DNA from: Actinoallomurus soli | GTDB lineage: Bacteria > Actinomycetota > Actinomycetes > Streptosporangiales > Streptosporangiaceae | Direction: 5' to 3' | DNA: 64,000 nucleotides | Assembly (NCBI RefSeq): GCF_024055715.1 | Contig: NZ_JAMXMV010000012.1 | Span: 124,001 to 188,000 of the forward strand | Shown here: positions 20,156-29,714 of the stretch, piece after piece | How positions within the stretch are numbered: position 1 is the first letter of the stretch | How the letters are laid out: every line of letters begins with the position of its first letter | Notes under the pieces: model-generated | Databases searched by the model: none | Seen by the model: the letters and a program-made list of their open reading frames with translations, nothing else | What the model was told of the DNA's origin: nothing | Translations under genes and position numbers: made by a program

Positions 20156-20205
20156 GGCGGGACGTCTCGATCCTGGCCGGAGCATTCAACGAGGCGTCCC
20201 GCCCA
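20156..20205. repeat. 15-bp inverted repeat upstream of the kinase gene at 20268
   Basis: GGGCGGGACGTCTCG (20156-20170) pairs with 20191-20205 at 14 of 15 positions; the exception can be a G-U pair. The loop is 20 bases. It lies 62 bases before the kinase ATG in the divergent typA-kinase gap (19967-20267), which has no gene. It may be an attenuator-like leader hairpin or a bipartite operator. Confidence 0.6.
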
Positions 20206-20267
20206 CGATCTTGCGCCTCCGGTGACGGGGTCACATGATGTGCCCTCGACGGCATCGAGGAGCATTC

Positions 20268-22109
20268 ATGAGCCGGTGGGCGCTTCCGGGCTACACGGAG
20301 CTGCGTGAGCTCGGTTCAGGTGGTTTCGGACGGGTCGTGCTCGCCCGCGACGACGTGTCCGGCGGCATCGTCGCCATCAAGTACCTGTTCACCCGGCGGC
20401 TCGGTGGGGACGCCTTCCTGGCCGCGTTCCGGGACGAGGCCCGCGTCCTGGCGACGCTGGACAGCCCGTACGTCACCCGGCTGTACGGATACGTCGAGGA
20501 GGGCGACCACGCGGCGATCGTGATGGAGGCCGTCGACGGCGGGTCGCTTCGTGCCGTGCTCGACGAGCACGGCACGACGGCGCCGGAGGCGGCCCTGGCC
20601 GTGCTGAAGGGATCCCTGCTCGGGCTCGCCGCGGCGCACGCCGCCTCGGTCGTCCACCGCGACTACAAGCCCGCGAACGTCCTCGTCCGGCAGGACGGTC
20701 AGAGCAAGGTCGCCGACTTCGGCATCGCCGTACGCTCCGGGCGGCCGGGCGCGCCCGCCGGTACGCCGTCGTACATGGCGCCGGAGCAGTGGGAGGGCGG
20801 ACCGGCCGATCCTGCCACCGACGTCTACGCGGCGACCTGCGTCCTCTTCGAATGCGTCACCGGTCGCCGGCCGTACGAGGGAGACCAGGCGGAGCTTCGC
20901 CGGGCGCACGTGACCGCGCCGGTTCCGCTGGACGAGCTCCCCGAGCCGATGCGGCCGCTCGTCGCCCGCGGCATGGCCAAGGATCCGGCCGACCGGCCGC
21001 CCGGAGCGTCGGCCTTCGTGGCCGAACTCGAGGAGGCCGCCCGGGCGGCGTACGGCCCGGACTGGGAGCGCAACGGCTGGAAGCGTCTCGCCGAGGCCGT
21101 CGCGGGTCTCGCCGCGTTGCTGCCGCTGGCGCTCCTGCTCGGGGCCGCCACGGGCGGCGCCGGCGGGACGGCAACCGGCGCGGGCGGCGCGGGCGCGGGC
21201 GGCGCGGGCGCGGGCATCGCCGGCACGGGCGGATCCACCGGTCCCGCGGTGGGCGGAAGACTGCTCGGCAGGACGGGCGTCAAGGTCGGCGCCGGTGTCG
21301 GCGGAGCGATCGCCGCCGGCGTCATCGGCACGGTCGCCCTGCTGCCGCACGGCAGGGCCCACGAGCAACGGCCCGCGCCGGTGGCCGCGCGGACGCCGTT
21401 CACCATCTCGTACGGCTCGGTGGAGCGGGCCTTCACCCGCCCGGCGCTCACCGTGGAGGGCCGGTACGTCCGCGTCGGCGGGCTGCCGGATCCCACGCTC
21501 GAGCAGGCGGTCGACCGGACCCTGCGGCTGCCCCTCGACCAGCAGCTGAAGCGGTACGAGAGTGCCCGCCAGTCGGACGGCGCGACGGCGGGACATCCTC
21601 GGGTCACCACCACCATCGAGATCGGACTGGGCGGCCCCCGGCTGCTGTCGGCCCGGTACCGCTTCACCGCCCACGGGGCGCCCCTGACGCCATTCGACTC
21701 GGGAGGCTCGCGGGCGGTGACCGTGGACCTGGTCACGGGACGCCGGCTTAGAGCGAGGGACCTCCTGCGCGACGCGGTGTTCACCCGGTCCGGCCTGAAG
21801 GACCTCGAACGGCGGATCGGCGCGGCGGCCCCCGGCGGGGCGCTCTGCGGCGGGGAGCCAAAGATCGATTCCATCGCCCTCCGCCCGGAGGCGATCGACA
21901 CCGATGACAAGGACGAGCGGGCGCTGGACCTGATGCCGACGAAGGACGGGATCGAGTTCGACGTCGTGCCGCCCCTGCTCGGTTATGTCTGGGCGTGCGC
22001 CGACGCCGTCGTCACGGTGCCGTACGACCGGATCTCCGACCTCGTACGGCCGGAGATCCTCGCGCTCATCCGGGCGTCCGCCGCGTCGCCCGCGCCCTCG
22101 CCGTCATGA
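20268..22109 (+). CDS. Receptor-like serine/threonine protein kinase with extracellular RsiV/DUF3298-like domain
   Basis: 613 residues. The kinase domain covers residues 8-265: Gly loop GSGGFGRVV (17-25), Lys38, HRDYKPAN (130-137), DFG (150-152), APE in YMAPEQW. A hydrophobic segment near 290-305 is followed by a Gly/Ala tandem-repeat linker (GGAGAGGAGAG) and a second hydrophobic stretch, then an outer domain (about 385-600). That domain has an RsiV/DUF3298-like order: paired strands, [47 protein letters not shown] at 20268 has GAGGAG 5 bases upstream. Its end overlaps the convergent gene by 6 bases. Ligand unknown. Confidence 0.88.
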   Translation: MSRWALPGYTELRELGSGGFGRVVLARDDVSGGIVAIKYLFTRRLGGDAFLAAFRDEARVLATLDSPYVTRLYGYVEEGDHAAIVMEAVDGGSLRAVLDEHGTTAPEAALAVLKGSLLGLAAAHAASVVHRDYKPANVLVRQDGQSKVADFGIAVRSGRPGAPAGTPSYMAPEQWEGGPADPATDVYAATCVLFECVTGRRPYEGDQAELRRAHVTAPVPLDELPEPMRPLVARGMAKDPADRPPGASAFVAELEEAARAAYGPDWERNGWKRLAEAVAGLAALLPLALLLGAATGGAGGTATGAGGAGAGGAGAGIAGTGGSTGPAVGGRLLGRTGVKVGAGVGGAIAAGVIGTVALLPHGRAHEQRPAPVAARTPFTISYGSVERAFTRPALTVEGRYVRVGGLPDPTLEQAVDRTLRLPLDQQLKRYESARQSDGATAGHPRVTTTIEIGLGGPRLLSARYRFTAHGAPLTPFDSGGSRAVTVDLVTGRRLRARDLLRDAVFTRSGLKDLERRIGAAAPGGALCGGEPKIDSIALRPEAIDTDDKDERALDLMPTKDGIEFDVVPPLLGYVWACADAVVTVPYDRISDLVRPEILALIRASAASPAPSPS

Positions 22110-22403
22110 GTCCGCGCGCAGGTGACGCTCGATCGTCTCGACCTTGCTCGTCAGCCCGTCCGTGACGCCCTCGCGGATGTCGGCCTTGAGGACCAGGCTG
22201 ACCCGCGGGCTGTGGGCGGAGACCGCCTCGACGGCGCGCTTCACCACGTCCATGACCTCGTCCCACTCGCCCTCGACGCTCGTGAACATGGCGTCCGTAC
22301 GGTTGGGCAGGCCGCTCTCCCGCACCACGCGTACCGCCTCGGCGACGGACTCCCCCACGGACTCGCCGACGCCCAGCGGTGTGATCGAGAAAGCGATGAT
22401 CAT
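22104..22403 (-). CDS. MTH1187/YkoF-type small protein (thiamine-binding-like, DUF77)
   Basis: 99 residues, the full length of this family. It begins [20 protein letters not shown] and ends with the [20 protein letters not shown] region typical of the fold, which forms tetramers and in some relatives binds thiamine-like ligands. The ATG overlaps the stop of the NUDIX gene in ATGA. It is the last gene of the long minus-strand operon that starts near 34.5 kb. The cellular role is uncertain. Confidence 0.85.
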   Translation of the reverse strand: MIIAFSITPLGVGESVGESVAEAVRVVRESGLPNRTDAMFTSVEGEWDEVMDVVKRAVEAVSAHSPRVSLVLKADIREGVTDGLTSKVETIERHLRADS

Positions 22404-22810
22404 GAAGACTCCTTGAGATGCTCGCGTACGGCTTCGACGACGGGGAGGTCCGCCGGCAGCCACGGGACGTCGAACAGCTCCGCCGCGGTCAGCCAGCGCA
22501 GTGCGGAGTGTTCCCGGGCCTCCGGTTCGCCGCGGACGATCGCGGCCGTCCAGACCCGCATCACGAGTCCATTGTGCAGCGGGCAGTCCTGCCCGACGCG
22601 GGCGCCCACCGTCACGTCGACCCCGAGTTCCTCGCGGCATTCGCGCACGAGTGCGTCCTGCTCGGTCTCCTCGGGTTCGACCTTGCCGCCGGGGAACTCC
22701 CACCCGCCGGCGAGTTCCGGCGGGTCGGCGCGCTGCGCCGCCAGGAGCCGTCCCCGGTGGATGATCACCGCTCCCACCACCAGGGACGGTCCCGTTCTCG
22801 CTGTTTCCAC
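22400..22810 (-). CDS. NUDIX hydrolase, MutT-like
   Basis: 136 residues. The Nudix box is complete: Gly42, Glu48, then Arg56-Glu57 and Glu60-Glu61 with Gly63, within [20 protein letters not shown] and ELGV. The GGWEFPGGK entry is typical of 8-oxo-dGTP diphosphatases that cleanse oxidised nucleotides, but substrate specificity is inferred. GTG at 22810 directly abuts the stop of the peptidoglycan hydrolase gene (22811), so it must be co-expressed with the secretion operon. The end overlaps the next gene by four bases. Confidence 0.88.
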   Translation of the reverse strand: METARTGPSLVVGAVIIHRGRLLAAQRADPPELAGGWEFPGGKVEPEETEQDALVRECREELGVDVTVGARVGQDCPLHNGLVMRVWTAAIVRGEPEAREHSALRWLTAAELFDVPWLPADLPVVEAVREHLKESS

Positions 22811-23950
22811 TCAGAGCCTCTTGGTCGGGCCGTTGTGGCCGTTGTGCGCGGTCGGGCGGGTGAAGCCGACGGCGCCACCGGGATAGGTCTTGTAGTTCTG
22901 GAACTTGACGACGTCGCCGGTGTGGGGTGCGACGATCATGATGCCCTTCTCCGGGTTGTAGACCGTGCCGACGTGCCCCGGACCGGTATGTCCCGGCAGG
23001 TACTCGAAGAAAACGAGGTCCCCCGGCTGCTCCTGCCCACGGGGTACCGACGCCCCCCACCAGTACTGATCGTCCGAGAGACGGGGAATGGTGACGCCGG
23101 CGCTCCGGTACGCGGACATCGTCAGTCCGGAACAGTCGAAGCTGTTCGGCCCGGTCGCGCCATAGACATAGGGCTTGCCCAACTGCGCCTTTTCATAGGC
23201 GATGACCTTCGCGGCCACCGCGCTCGGGGCCACCGGGGCGCCGTTCATATCGGCACAGATCGGGCCGCTGGCCTGGACCACGTTGAAGTTCCCCGCAGCG
23301 TACTTCTGCGCCCAGGACAGCACGTTGTTCACGTAGGACGTCAGGTGGTTGTACGAGAAGATGGCATCGCGCATCCGCTGCGGCGCGCCGCTGGCCTTCA
23401 GGTAGCGTGCGGCGGCGGGAATGGCGTCGGCCGGGTCGTAACGGCTCTTCTTCCCGTCGCCGTCGCCGTCCACCCCGTACGTCGCCCAGGTGCCGGGGAT
23501 GAACTGCATCGGCCCTCCGGCGTGGGCGTAGTTCTCACCGCTGGTGACGCCGGGGGCCTTGAGCTGACCGTGATGGGTCTCGACGTAGCCGATGCCCGCG
23601 AGGACGTTCCACGGGATGCCGTACTGTTGACCGGCCTTCTTGTACAGCGCCAGGTAGTTGGCCGGGATGCCGCTGGCGTCGCCGGACTGCTGGGGCTGTG
23701 AGGCCGCCCCGGAGGTGTCCGTGCAGTTCCCGCCGCCGGTCGCGTGCTGGTAGAAGTCGTTGGCACCGAAGAACAGCGGAATGGCCACCAGGCTCATGAA
23801 GAACAGCGCCGCGGCGCCTCCGGCGATGATGATCGGCAGCCGGACCGCCCCCCGGTCCGACCGTGTGAAATGAAGAAGAGAGATAACGCGACGGCCGTCG
23901 TTCCGTCCCCCCAAGTCGACGCCGAGCCGCAGGTGCCGGCGAAGCTTCAT
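22811..23950 (-). CDS. Bifunctional peptidoglycan hydrolase: lytic transglycosylase plus NlpC/P60 (TcpG/Orf14-like)
   Basis: 379 residues. A single membrane anchor (about 38-62) puts the rest outside. The transglycosylase domain (about 95-215) has the catalytic Glu124 in [10 protein letters not shown] and the [10 protein letters not shown] motif. The NlpC/P60 domain (about 245-365) has Cys273 in DCSGL, His326 in GHVG and His343 in APHTGD. Such two-domain enzymes open the cell wall for type IV secretion in Gram-positive bacteria (Tn916 Orf14, pCW3 TcpG). ATG at 23950 is preceded by AGGAAAGGG. It is seventh in the secretion operon counting from the TcpC-like gene, eighth if the small gene at 29514 is real. 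Confidence 0.92.
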   Translation of the reverse strand: MKLRRHLRLGVDLGGRNDGRRVISLLHFTRSDRGAVRLPIIIAGGAAALFFMSLVAIPLFFGANDFYQHATGGGNCTDTSGAASQPQQSGDASGIPANYLALYKKAGQQYGIPWNVLAGIGYVETHHGQLKAPGVTSGENYAHAGGPMQFIPGTWATYGVDGDGDGKKSRYDPADAIPAAARYLKASGAPQRMRDAIFSYNHLTSYVNNVLSWAQKYAAGNFNVVQASGPICADMNGAPVAPSAVAAKVIAYEKAQLGKPYVYGATGPNSFDCSGLTMSAYRSAGVTIPRLSDDQYWWGASVPRGQEQPGDLVFFEYLPGHTGPGHVGTVYNPEKGIMIVAPHTGDVVKFQNYKTYPGGAVGFTRPTAHNGHNGPTKRL

Positions 23951-23960
23951 CCCTTTCCTT

Positions 23961-24593
23961 TCACTTGTCACCAACGTTGGCCTGGTCGAAGGCGTAGACG
24001 ACCCAGCCTCCACCGGACCTCGTCACCGTGACGGCGTACTGCTCGGGGCTGTCGCCGGGGGCACTCCCTCCCTTGCTGACGTGCCGGGTGCCGGTGACGA
24101 GAAAGATGAACTGGTCCTTTTCCATGTCGCGGAGAGAGTCCAGATGCGCGTCGGAGGTCGAGACCTCCTTGTCCTGCCTGCGCTGGTCGAGCAGGCCCGG
24201 CGCCGATGAGTCGCGCTGCAGCTGGGCCGCCAGGTCACTGGTCACCAGGCCCTGCATGCGCGCGAGATAGGCGCTCGGCTGCTCGTCGTAGCGGTAGGTG
24301 CCGTAGGCGATGACGAAGCGACGGGCGACGTCCGCCGCCGCGCTGAAGTCCTTCTGCGTGAACGGCAGCAGCGAGTAGATGTCGTAGGTGCCCCCGCTCG
24401 GCGGCGGACCGGTCAGCCCGGGAGCGGTGAACGAGGGCGCGGACGGCGACGGAGCGGCGACCGGGCCGCTCCGCTGCGCCGAACCCTTGTGCCTGCCGCT
24501 CCCGGTGCCGATGGTCAGGAGCACCCCCGCCCCGGCGAGGAGCACCACCAGCGCGGCGAACAGGAACTTGCGCTGGCGATCGGTCAGGTCCAT
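23961..24593 (-). CDS. Accessory membrane protein of the secretion operon, function unknown
   Basis: 210 residues. One N-terminal membrane segment (about 9-30) is followed by a Pro/Ser linker (40-70) and an extracytoplasmic domain from DIYSLLPFTQKDFSAAADVA to the end. The pattern of one anchor plus a small NTF2-like alpha/beta domain (FVIAYGTYRYDEQPSAYLARM to GGGWVVYAFDQANVG) resembles TcpC/VirB8-type assembly proteins. This assignment is by architecture only. It sits between the VirB6-like and hydrolase genes, with gaps of 7 and 10 bases. Confidence 0.75.
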   Translation of the reverse strand: MDLTDRQRKFLFAALVVLLAGAGVLLTIGTGSGRHKGSAQRSGPVAAPSPSAPSFTAPGLTGPPPSGGTYDIYSLLPFTQKDFSAAADVARRFVIAYGTYRYDEQPSAYLARMQGLVTSDLAAQLQRDSSAPGLLDQRRQDKEVSTSDAHLDSLRDMEKDQFIFLVTGTRHVSKGGSAPGDSPEQYAVTVTRSGGGWVVYAFDQANVGDK

Positions 24594-24600
24594 CGGCCCC

Positions 24601-26976
24601 TCATTGCTCGTCGCTCTCTTCGCGCTTGACCGGGCGCAGCCAGAACGGCATGGCCGGACCGTCCTGGCGTGACTTGTCCGACCACAGCGGCGGCGGCGCC
24701 TTGCCCTCCGAGCGGGTCTCCTCGCGCCTTCTGGCCGGGGACGCGGGGTCGGGCCTCGCTCCCGAGGCTCCTCCGCGTGCCGCAGGGCTCTTCTTCGAAC
24801 CGCCCGCGTCGGGTCGCGGAGTCGTACGGCCACCTGATCCGCCGCCGAACCAGCTCCGGCCGCCGCCGGAGCCACCGCCGCCGGTGGCAGCGCCGCCCTT
24901 CTCGCCGCCGCCCGTACGGCCGCGGCCTCCGCTCTCACCGCCACCGGCCGGCCGGCGAGGCGGTGTGCGGGTGCCGGATCCCTGGCCCTCGCTCGTCTTG
25001 CCGCCGGCGCCCCAGCTGGGTCCGGTGGGCGCGGAAGGCGGTCGCGCGCCGCCTCCGGCGGCACTCGGCCGGTGTTCCTCACGCGAGGGTGCGTCGAGCG
25101 GCGCCCGAGGAGCCGGCGGGCGGGCCGTGCCGCCCGATCCGGACGGACGCGGGCTCCACAGGCCACCGCCGTTCGCCCGCGCGGCCGGCGCCGCGGCCTG
25201 CGCGCGAGGCGACAGGTTCAGCGGAGGGGCGCTGCCCCGCGCCGCCCCGGCCGCCTTCGCCGCGAGTTGCGCGGCGCGTCCACGCCGGTCGGAGGCGCCG
25301 ACCACTTCGCGGCCCGCCGTCTCGAAGTCGGCCGCGTCGTCCCCCCTGAGGGTCGGAGCGCCGGCCAGAGCACCGGAGTCGCGCTTGCCGCCCCAGCGGC
25401 CGAGCCGGTAACCCGCGGCACCGGGGATGGCGGCGGTCGCGATCGCGGTCGTCCGCTTCCGCGTCTCCCGGACCGCCATGTCGACCTCCTGCTCGCCCTT
25501 GCGGGAGCCGACGGCGGAGTAGCCGACCGCCGCGAACAGGTGCTGGAACGGTTTCCGGTAGACGAAGGCCGCCAGCGTGACGAGGGAGATCAGCAGGATC
25601 TGCAGGCCCCACGGCAGGCTCTCGGCCATGACCAGGCCGTAGCACCACAGCAGGAGCGCCAGCACTCCGATCAACGCCGCCTGCTTCAACAGGGTCGACA
25701 GAAGCAGCTCGAACCAGCGGACCGCGATGACGCGGCCGATGCCCGGATGGATGCCGATGCCCAGGAAGATCGGCCCCGCGACGAGCAGCAGCAGGAAGGA
25801 GATCTTCAGGATGATCAGCATCACCGAGACGATCAGCACGAGCAGGCCCGCGACCAGGGCCGCGAGCAGGGCGCCGAAGCCGACCGCCAGACGCGACTGC
25901 CAGTCCTTGCCCTGGAACAGGGAGTACGCGCCGGGATAGTTGTCCTTGATGTTCTTGGTCACGCCCTTGTAGGTGTCGGCCTTCTTCCCGAGATCGACCT
26001 TCTGCCCATTCGTGCTCTCGGAGAGATCGACCGCCTGGGAGGCCAGGAGCGTGGCCGCGTTGTCCTGGACGATCTTGGCCTTCGGGTCGTCGGTCCCGAA
26101 CTCGCCCATCAGCCAGGGTTTGCAGACGAGCGTCACCCAGAGACCGTTGGCGTTACGGGTGACGGCGTCGTTCGTGACCGGCTGCGGCGGCTTCCCCTCC
26201 TTCTGCGGGATGCACGTCGTGCTGTCGGCGTCGCTCTGTGGAAGAGCCGCGTTGAAGGCCGCGGTCGCCCCGTTGGAGACCTTCGTGCCCAGCGTCGTGA
26301 AGTCGCCGGGTCGGCCGATCAACCAGATCAGCGCGACCATCGCCAGCACCATCCAGATGGTGCCTTCCGCGACCCGGCTGGCCCGCCGGCGGATCAGCCC
26401 CCACCAGGCCAGCCACAGGGCGCCGAGGATGACCACCCACGACCAGTACTTGGCGCCGAAGGTGTTCCCCATCCCCCGGATGACGCCGTCGACCGTCTTC
26501 TTCAGCCATCCGAGGAGCGACTCGGACGCCGCCGCCTGGTAGATGGTGATCGTCGTCCGGTCGATGGCCTGCGCGAAGACGAAGACGGTGTTCGCGATGT
26601 TGTTGCCGATCATCGCGGGCATGTCGGAACAGCCCATGTCCACCGCGTGCCACGACTGACCGCGCGTGCCGTACCGGTCGTAGTACGTGAGCTGATCCGG
26701 CGCGTCCTTCGCCGTCTTCTTCAGCTGGTCGCTCGGGTAGTTCGGCGGCTTGACCATGCCGTCGATGCCCGAACCGTACTGCTCCGGAGCCGGATGATCG
26801 GCAGGCGCGCAGGCGTCACTGGGGTTGGGACCAATGGGATCAGCACCCGCGATGCCCACCGGGCTGAGGATGAACACCGCCATGAGCATGAGGACGAGGA
26901 GCGACCGGCGTTTCCCCCGTGGAGTGCGGTTCGCCGGTTGTCGTCGTCGGCGGTGGCGGACGCCTGACACCCTCAT
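24601..26976 (-). CDS. VirB6/TcpH-like polytopic membrane channel protein
   Basis: 791 residues. A signal-like N-terminus (about 24-45) precedes an external region. Membrane segments lie near 172-192, 208-226, 368-390, 395-420, 430-452 and 458-476. The last 250 residues are Gly/Pro/Arg-rich and disordered, presumably cytoplasmic. Size and topology match Tn916 Orf15/TcpH, the channel subunit that contacts the VirB4 ATPase. ATG at 26976 overlaps the VirB4 stop by four bases, with GGAGG upstream. The sequence is too divergent for a firm family call by eye. Confidence 0.8.
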   Translation of the reverse strand: MRVSGVRHRRRRQPANRTPRGKRRSLLVLMLMAVFILSPVGIAGADPIGPNPSDACAPADHPAPEQYGSGIDGMVKPPNYPSDQLKKTAKDAPDQLTYYDRYGTRGQSWHAVDMGCSDMPAMIGNNIANTVFVFAQAIDRTTITIYQAAASESLLGWLKKTVDGVIRGMGNTFGAKYWSWVVILGALWLAWWGLIRRRASRVAEGTIWMVLAMVALIWLIGRPGDFTTLGTKVSNGATAAFNAALPQSDADSTTCIPQKEGKPPQPVTNDAVTRNANGLWVTLVCKPWLMGEFGTDDPKAKIVQDNAATLLASQAVDLSESTNGQKVDLGKKADTYKGVTKNIKDNYPGAYSLFQGKDWQSRLAVGFGALLAALVAGLLVLIVSVMLIILKISFLLLLVAGPIFLGIGIHPGIGRVIAVRWFELLLSTLLKQAALIGVLALLLWCYGLVMAESLPWGLQILLISLVTLAAFVYRKPFQHLFAAVGYSAVGSRKGEQEVDMAVRETRKRTTAIATAAIPGAAGYRLGRWGGKRDSGALAGAPTLRGDDAADFETAGREVVGASDRRGRAAQLAAKAAGAARGSAPPLNLSPRAQAAAPAARANGGGLWSPRPSGSGGTARPPAPRAPLDAPSREEHRPSAAGGGARPPSAPTGPSWGAGGKTSEGQGSGTRTPPRRPAGGGESGGRGRTGGGEKGGAATGGGGSGGGRSWFGGGSGGRTTPRPDAGGSKKSPAARGGASGARPDPASPARRREETRSEGKAPPPLWSDKSRQDGPAMPFWLRPVKREESDEQ

Positions 26977-29510
26977 CGGGGGACCTCCTGGGTGACCTCT
27001 GTGGCGGGGTCGCGGGGGGCGGTGGAGGGACGGGATGGTCGCTCGTTCCCACTATGCGGGTCCGGCGCCTGGCCCGCACTCATTTCGCCGGGCTTGGAGC
27101 GTGTCGGGTTGGTGTCGAGCCAGCGGAGGAGCTCCTCGGAGACGAGGTCCACGCCGATCCGGCCGGCGCGGCCGTCGAGGTCGCGGAAGATGCACTCGCC
27201 GTTGCCGAGGTTGCGCAGCACGGCGCGGTGCTCGTCGGAGTTCTCGACCCCGAGGAGGGCCATCACGTTGCCGACCTCGTTGCGCTCGGTCGAACGGAAC
27301 GAGTAGACGGACGAGAGGCAGTTCGTCACCTGCTCGTTCAGGAGGTCGCCGGCGTTCTGCGAGACGAGGATCAGGGCGGTGTTACGGGAACGGCCCATCC
27401 GGGAGACCTCCGGTATGAGCTTGGCGCCCTCGGGGGTCTGCGTGATCGCCCATGCCTCGTCGAGGAAGATCGTCTTCGGCAGATGGCGGTCGAGGCCGTG
27501 CATCAGACGGCGGGCGAACTGCGACACGAGGTACATCAGGGCGACCGAGAGCCGCTGCTCGTACGAGTAGTCCTCGCGGTTGATGGCGACGTCCGGCAGG
27601 GTCAGGCCGCCGAGCGTGAAGACCGTCGTCCAGCCCGCGGTGTCGATCCGCTCACCGCCGGACGGGTCGAAGCACAGGCGGGCGAGGCGCATCTCCGACA
27701 TCGAGCGCAGCACCGCGCCGAGGTTCTTCGACGCCGGGTCGTCCGACGCGTCGAGGTAGTCGACGACCTTGCCGAGTGAGGGCTGCGGCTGGTTGGCGAC
27801 CGCGCCGACCGCCTGGATCATGGCGGACTCGCGCTCCTCGGACATGCGCGGCAGCAGCAGGCGGAGCGTCTCCGTCGCCATGGTCTTCTTGGCCGCGAGG
27901 TCGTCGCCGAAGCTGAAGGGGTCGAGGAGGCCGGGTGCGGCGGACCCCAGCGGCAGCACGCGGGCGCGGCGGCCGCGCCGGCGCAGCAGTTCGACGAGGG
28001 ACTCGGCGTCGCCCTTCGGGTCGATGGCGGCGATCGTGACCCCGCGCAGCGCCATCTGGTACAGCAGCAGCAGCGCCAGGGTCGTCTTGCCACCGCCGGG
28101 CTCACCGGTGATCGCGACCGCGGTGGGGCGGTTGCGCGCGGCGGCGACGAGCGGGTCGAAGTGCACGATGGACCGGGCGCGGCCGAGCGTCTCCCCGATG
28201 TACGGGCCGACCCAGCCGGAGGAGGTGTCGTCCCGCCGGTCACCGAGGTCGACGGTCGCGGTGGGCATGCCGCCGGCGATCGTCCGCAGCGGCTGCCGCT
28301 GGGCGTACGCGTTGACACGGATCCGGTCGCCGGGCAGCGACTCGCAGAACAGCGAGAACTGGTCGCCGGTCGAGCAGACGATGTCGATGCCGAGGTCGCG
28401 GTAGTGCTCGACGACCGCGTCGACGCGCTGCTGCAGGAGCTCCTCGGTCGGGGCGGACACGATGAGCCGGTGCCAGCCGTAGACGAAGGGCAGCCGCTCC
28501 TTGGTGATGCCGTGCTCCAGCATGCGGGCGGCGTCGATCTGCTCGGCGAGCGCGATGGGCGCCTCGGCGCCCGCCTCACGGATGTGCTGGTCCATGTCGC
28601 GGGCGTGGGCGAGCTTACGGGAGACGTCCTTGGACGCCTTGGCCGGCGGAACGAGCTTCATCCGCGCCGACACCTCCACCGGGAAGGGCAGGGCGTCGGC
28701 GAAGTGCATCCACGGCTCACCGTCCGGGAACGGCATCAGGTCCGGGAATCGGGCGAACGACAGGTACGCGACGTACGACGAGCCGTCCGGCTGCTCCATC
28801 CGGAGGTTGGACCGGCCGTTGACGATCGTGCCCTCGACGAGGCTCTCGATCTCGCCGGCGCCCCAGGTGCGGCGCGGGGTGGCCGAGGGCGGCGGGTCGG
28901 TCAGGGCGCCGCTGGCCGCGTGCTGGAACAGCCAGGCGATCTCCGTCGACGACGCGTGCCGGGCGTACAGGGCGCTGCCGCCGAGGGAGCGGCCGAGCCG
29001 CTCGGCCTGCTCGGTCCAGCGCGTGATCTCCTTCTCCGGAATCGCCTCGTCGTGCAGCCCGAGGACCTCCTCGCTGCGCTTGTACAGGCCGAACAGCTGC
29101 TTGAAGGCGCCCCCGGACAGCTGAGCGCCCACGCCGCGCTGACCGAGGCGCACGCCGAGGTAGACCTCCTTGGTCCAGAAGTCCTTGGACCAGACGTGCG
29201 CGTACATCTCCTCGAGGTACTCACGCCAGCCCGGCCCCCCGTCCGAGGTCTCGTCGAGGGCGAGCGCCCACTCCGCAGCCGGATACGTACGGTGGGCGAT
29301 CCGCAGGTGGATCTCGGCGTCCTGCATGCGGATGCCGGCCATCGCGATGGTGATGTTGGTGGCGAGCGCCTCGCGCTCTTCGTTCGTCGTGAACTCGTAC
29401 GAGACGGTCGGCAGCCGGAAGTACGCCCACGCCGCGTTGTCGGTGAGGAGGATCCGATCGTCGAAATACCGTACGGCCAGCCGGCTGCGGGCCTTGGACG
29501 CCCTGCTCAT
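26973..29510 (-). CDS. VirB4/TcpF-like ATPase of a type IV secretion system
   Basis: 845 residues. The N-terminal half carries the VirB4-type domain. The C-terminal RecA-like domain has Walker A GEPGGGKTT (469-477), Walker B IFLDEAWAI (681-689) and the sensor segment ALILVSQNAGDLL (712-724). This is the core motor of conjugation-type secretion, homologous in role to Tn916 Orf16 and pCW3 TcpF. The ATG has GAGGAG 8 bases upstream, within the end of the preceding small gene. All ATPase motifs are intact, so the machine is probably active. Confidence 0.93.
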   Translation of the reverse strand: MSRASKARSRLAVRYFDDRILLTDNAAWAYFRLPTVSYEFTTNEEREALATNITIAMAGIRMQDAEIHLRIAHRTYPAAEWALALDETSDGGPGWREYLEEMYAHVWSKDFWTKEVYLGVRLGQRGVGAQLSGGAFKQLFGLYKRSEEVLGLHDEAIPEKEITRWTEQAERLGRSLGGSALYARHASSTEIAWLFQHAASGALTDPPPSATPRRTWGAGEIESLVEGTIVNGRSNLRMEQPDGSSYVAYLSFARFPDLMPFPDGEPWMHFADALPFPVEVSARMKLVPPAKASKDVSRKLAHARDMDQHIREAGAEAPIALAEQIDAARMLEHGITKERLPFVYGWHRLIVSAPTEELLQQRVDAVVEHYRDLGIDIVCSTGDQFSLFCESLPGDRIRVNAYAQRQPLRTIAGGMPTATVDLGDRRDDTSSGWVGPYIGETLGRARSIVHFDPLVAAARNRPTAVAITGEPGGGKTTLALLLLYQMALRGVTIAAIDPKGDAESLVELLRRRGRRARVLPLGSAAPGLLDPFSFGDDLAAKKTMATETLRLLLPRMSEERESAMIQAVGAVANQPQPSLGKVVDYLDASDDPASKNLGAVLRSMSEMRLARLCFDPSGGERIDTAGWTTVFTLGGLTLPDVAINREDYSYEQRLSVALMYLVSQFARRLMHGLDRHLPKTIFLDEAWAITQTPEGAKLIPEVSRMGRSRNTALILVSQNAGDLLNEQVTNCLSSVYSFRSTERNEVGNVMALLGVENSDEHRAVLRNLGNGECIFRDLDGRAGRIGVDLVSEELLRWLDTNPTRSKPGEMSAGQAPDPHSGNERPSRPSTAPRDPATEVTQEVPR

Positions 29511-29513
29511 CGG

Positions 29514-29714
29514 TTACTCCTCGTTCTTACTGAACACATGATCACGCACTGCCCGGCCAGCGCCCGCCGAAGAGACGGCCGCCGTCCCGGAGCCGCCGTC
29601 CGGCGGGCGCGGTACGCCGGGCACGCCGGTGCGGAGAACCACGCCGGACCGATCGGCGCGCCGTTCCAGGCGGGCGCACGCCGGACGGGCGTACGCCGGG
29701 CGGCGCCGGCTCAT
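29514..29714 (-). CDS. Small basic protein between the TcpE fusion and VirB4 genes, function unknown
   Basis: 66 residues, Arg-rich at the N-terminus (MSRRRPAYARP) and acidic at the C-terminus (SKNEE). No hydrophobic segment and no recognised family. Its reality is supported by context: GGAGG lies 7 bases before the ATG, the ATG overlaps the upstream stop as ATGA, and its stop is 3 bases before the VirB4 start. It may act mainly as a coupling ORF. A protein product is not proven. Confidence 0.6.
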   Translation of the reverse strand: MSRRRPAYARPACARLERRADRSGVVLRTGVPGVPRPPDGGSGTAAVSSAGAGRAVRDHVFSKNEE

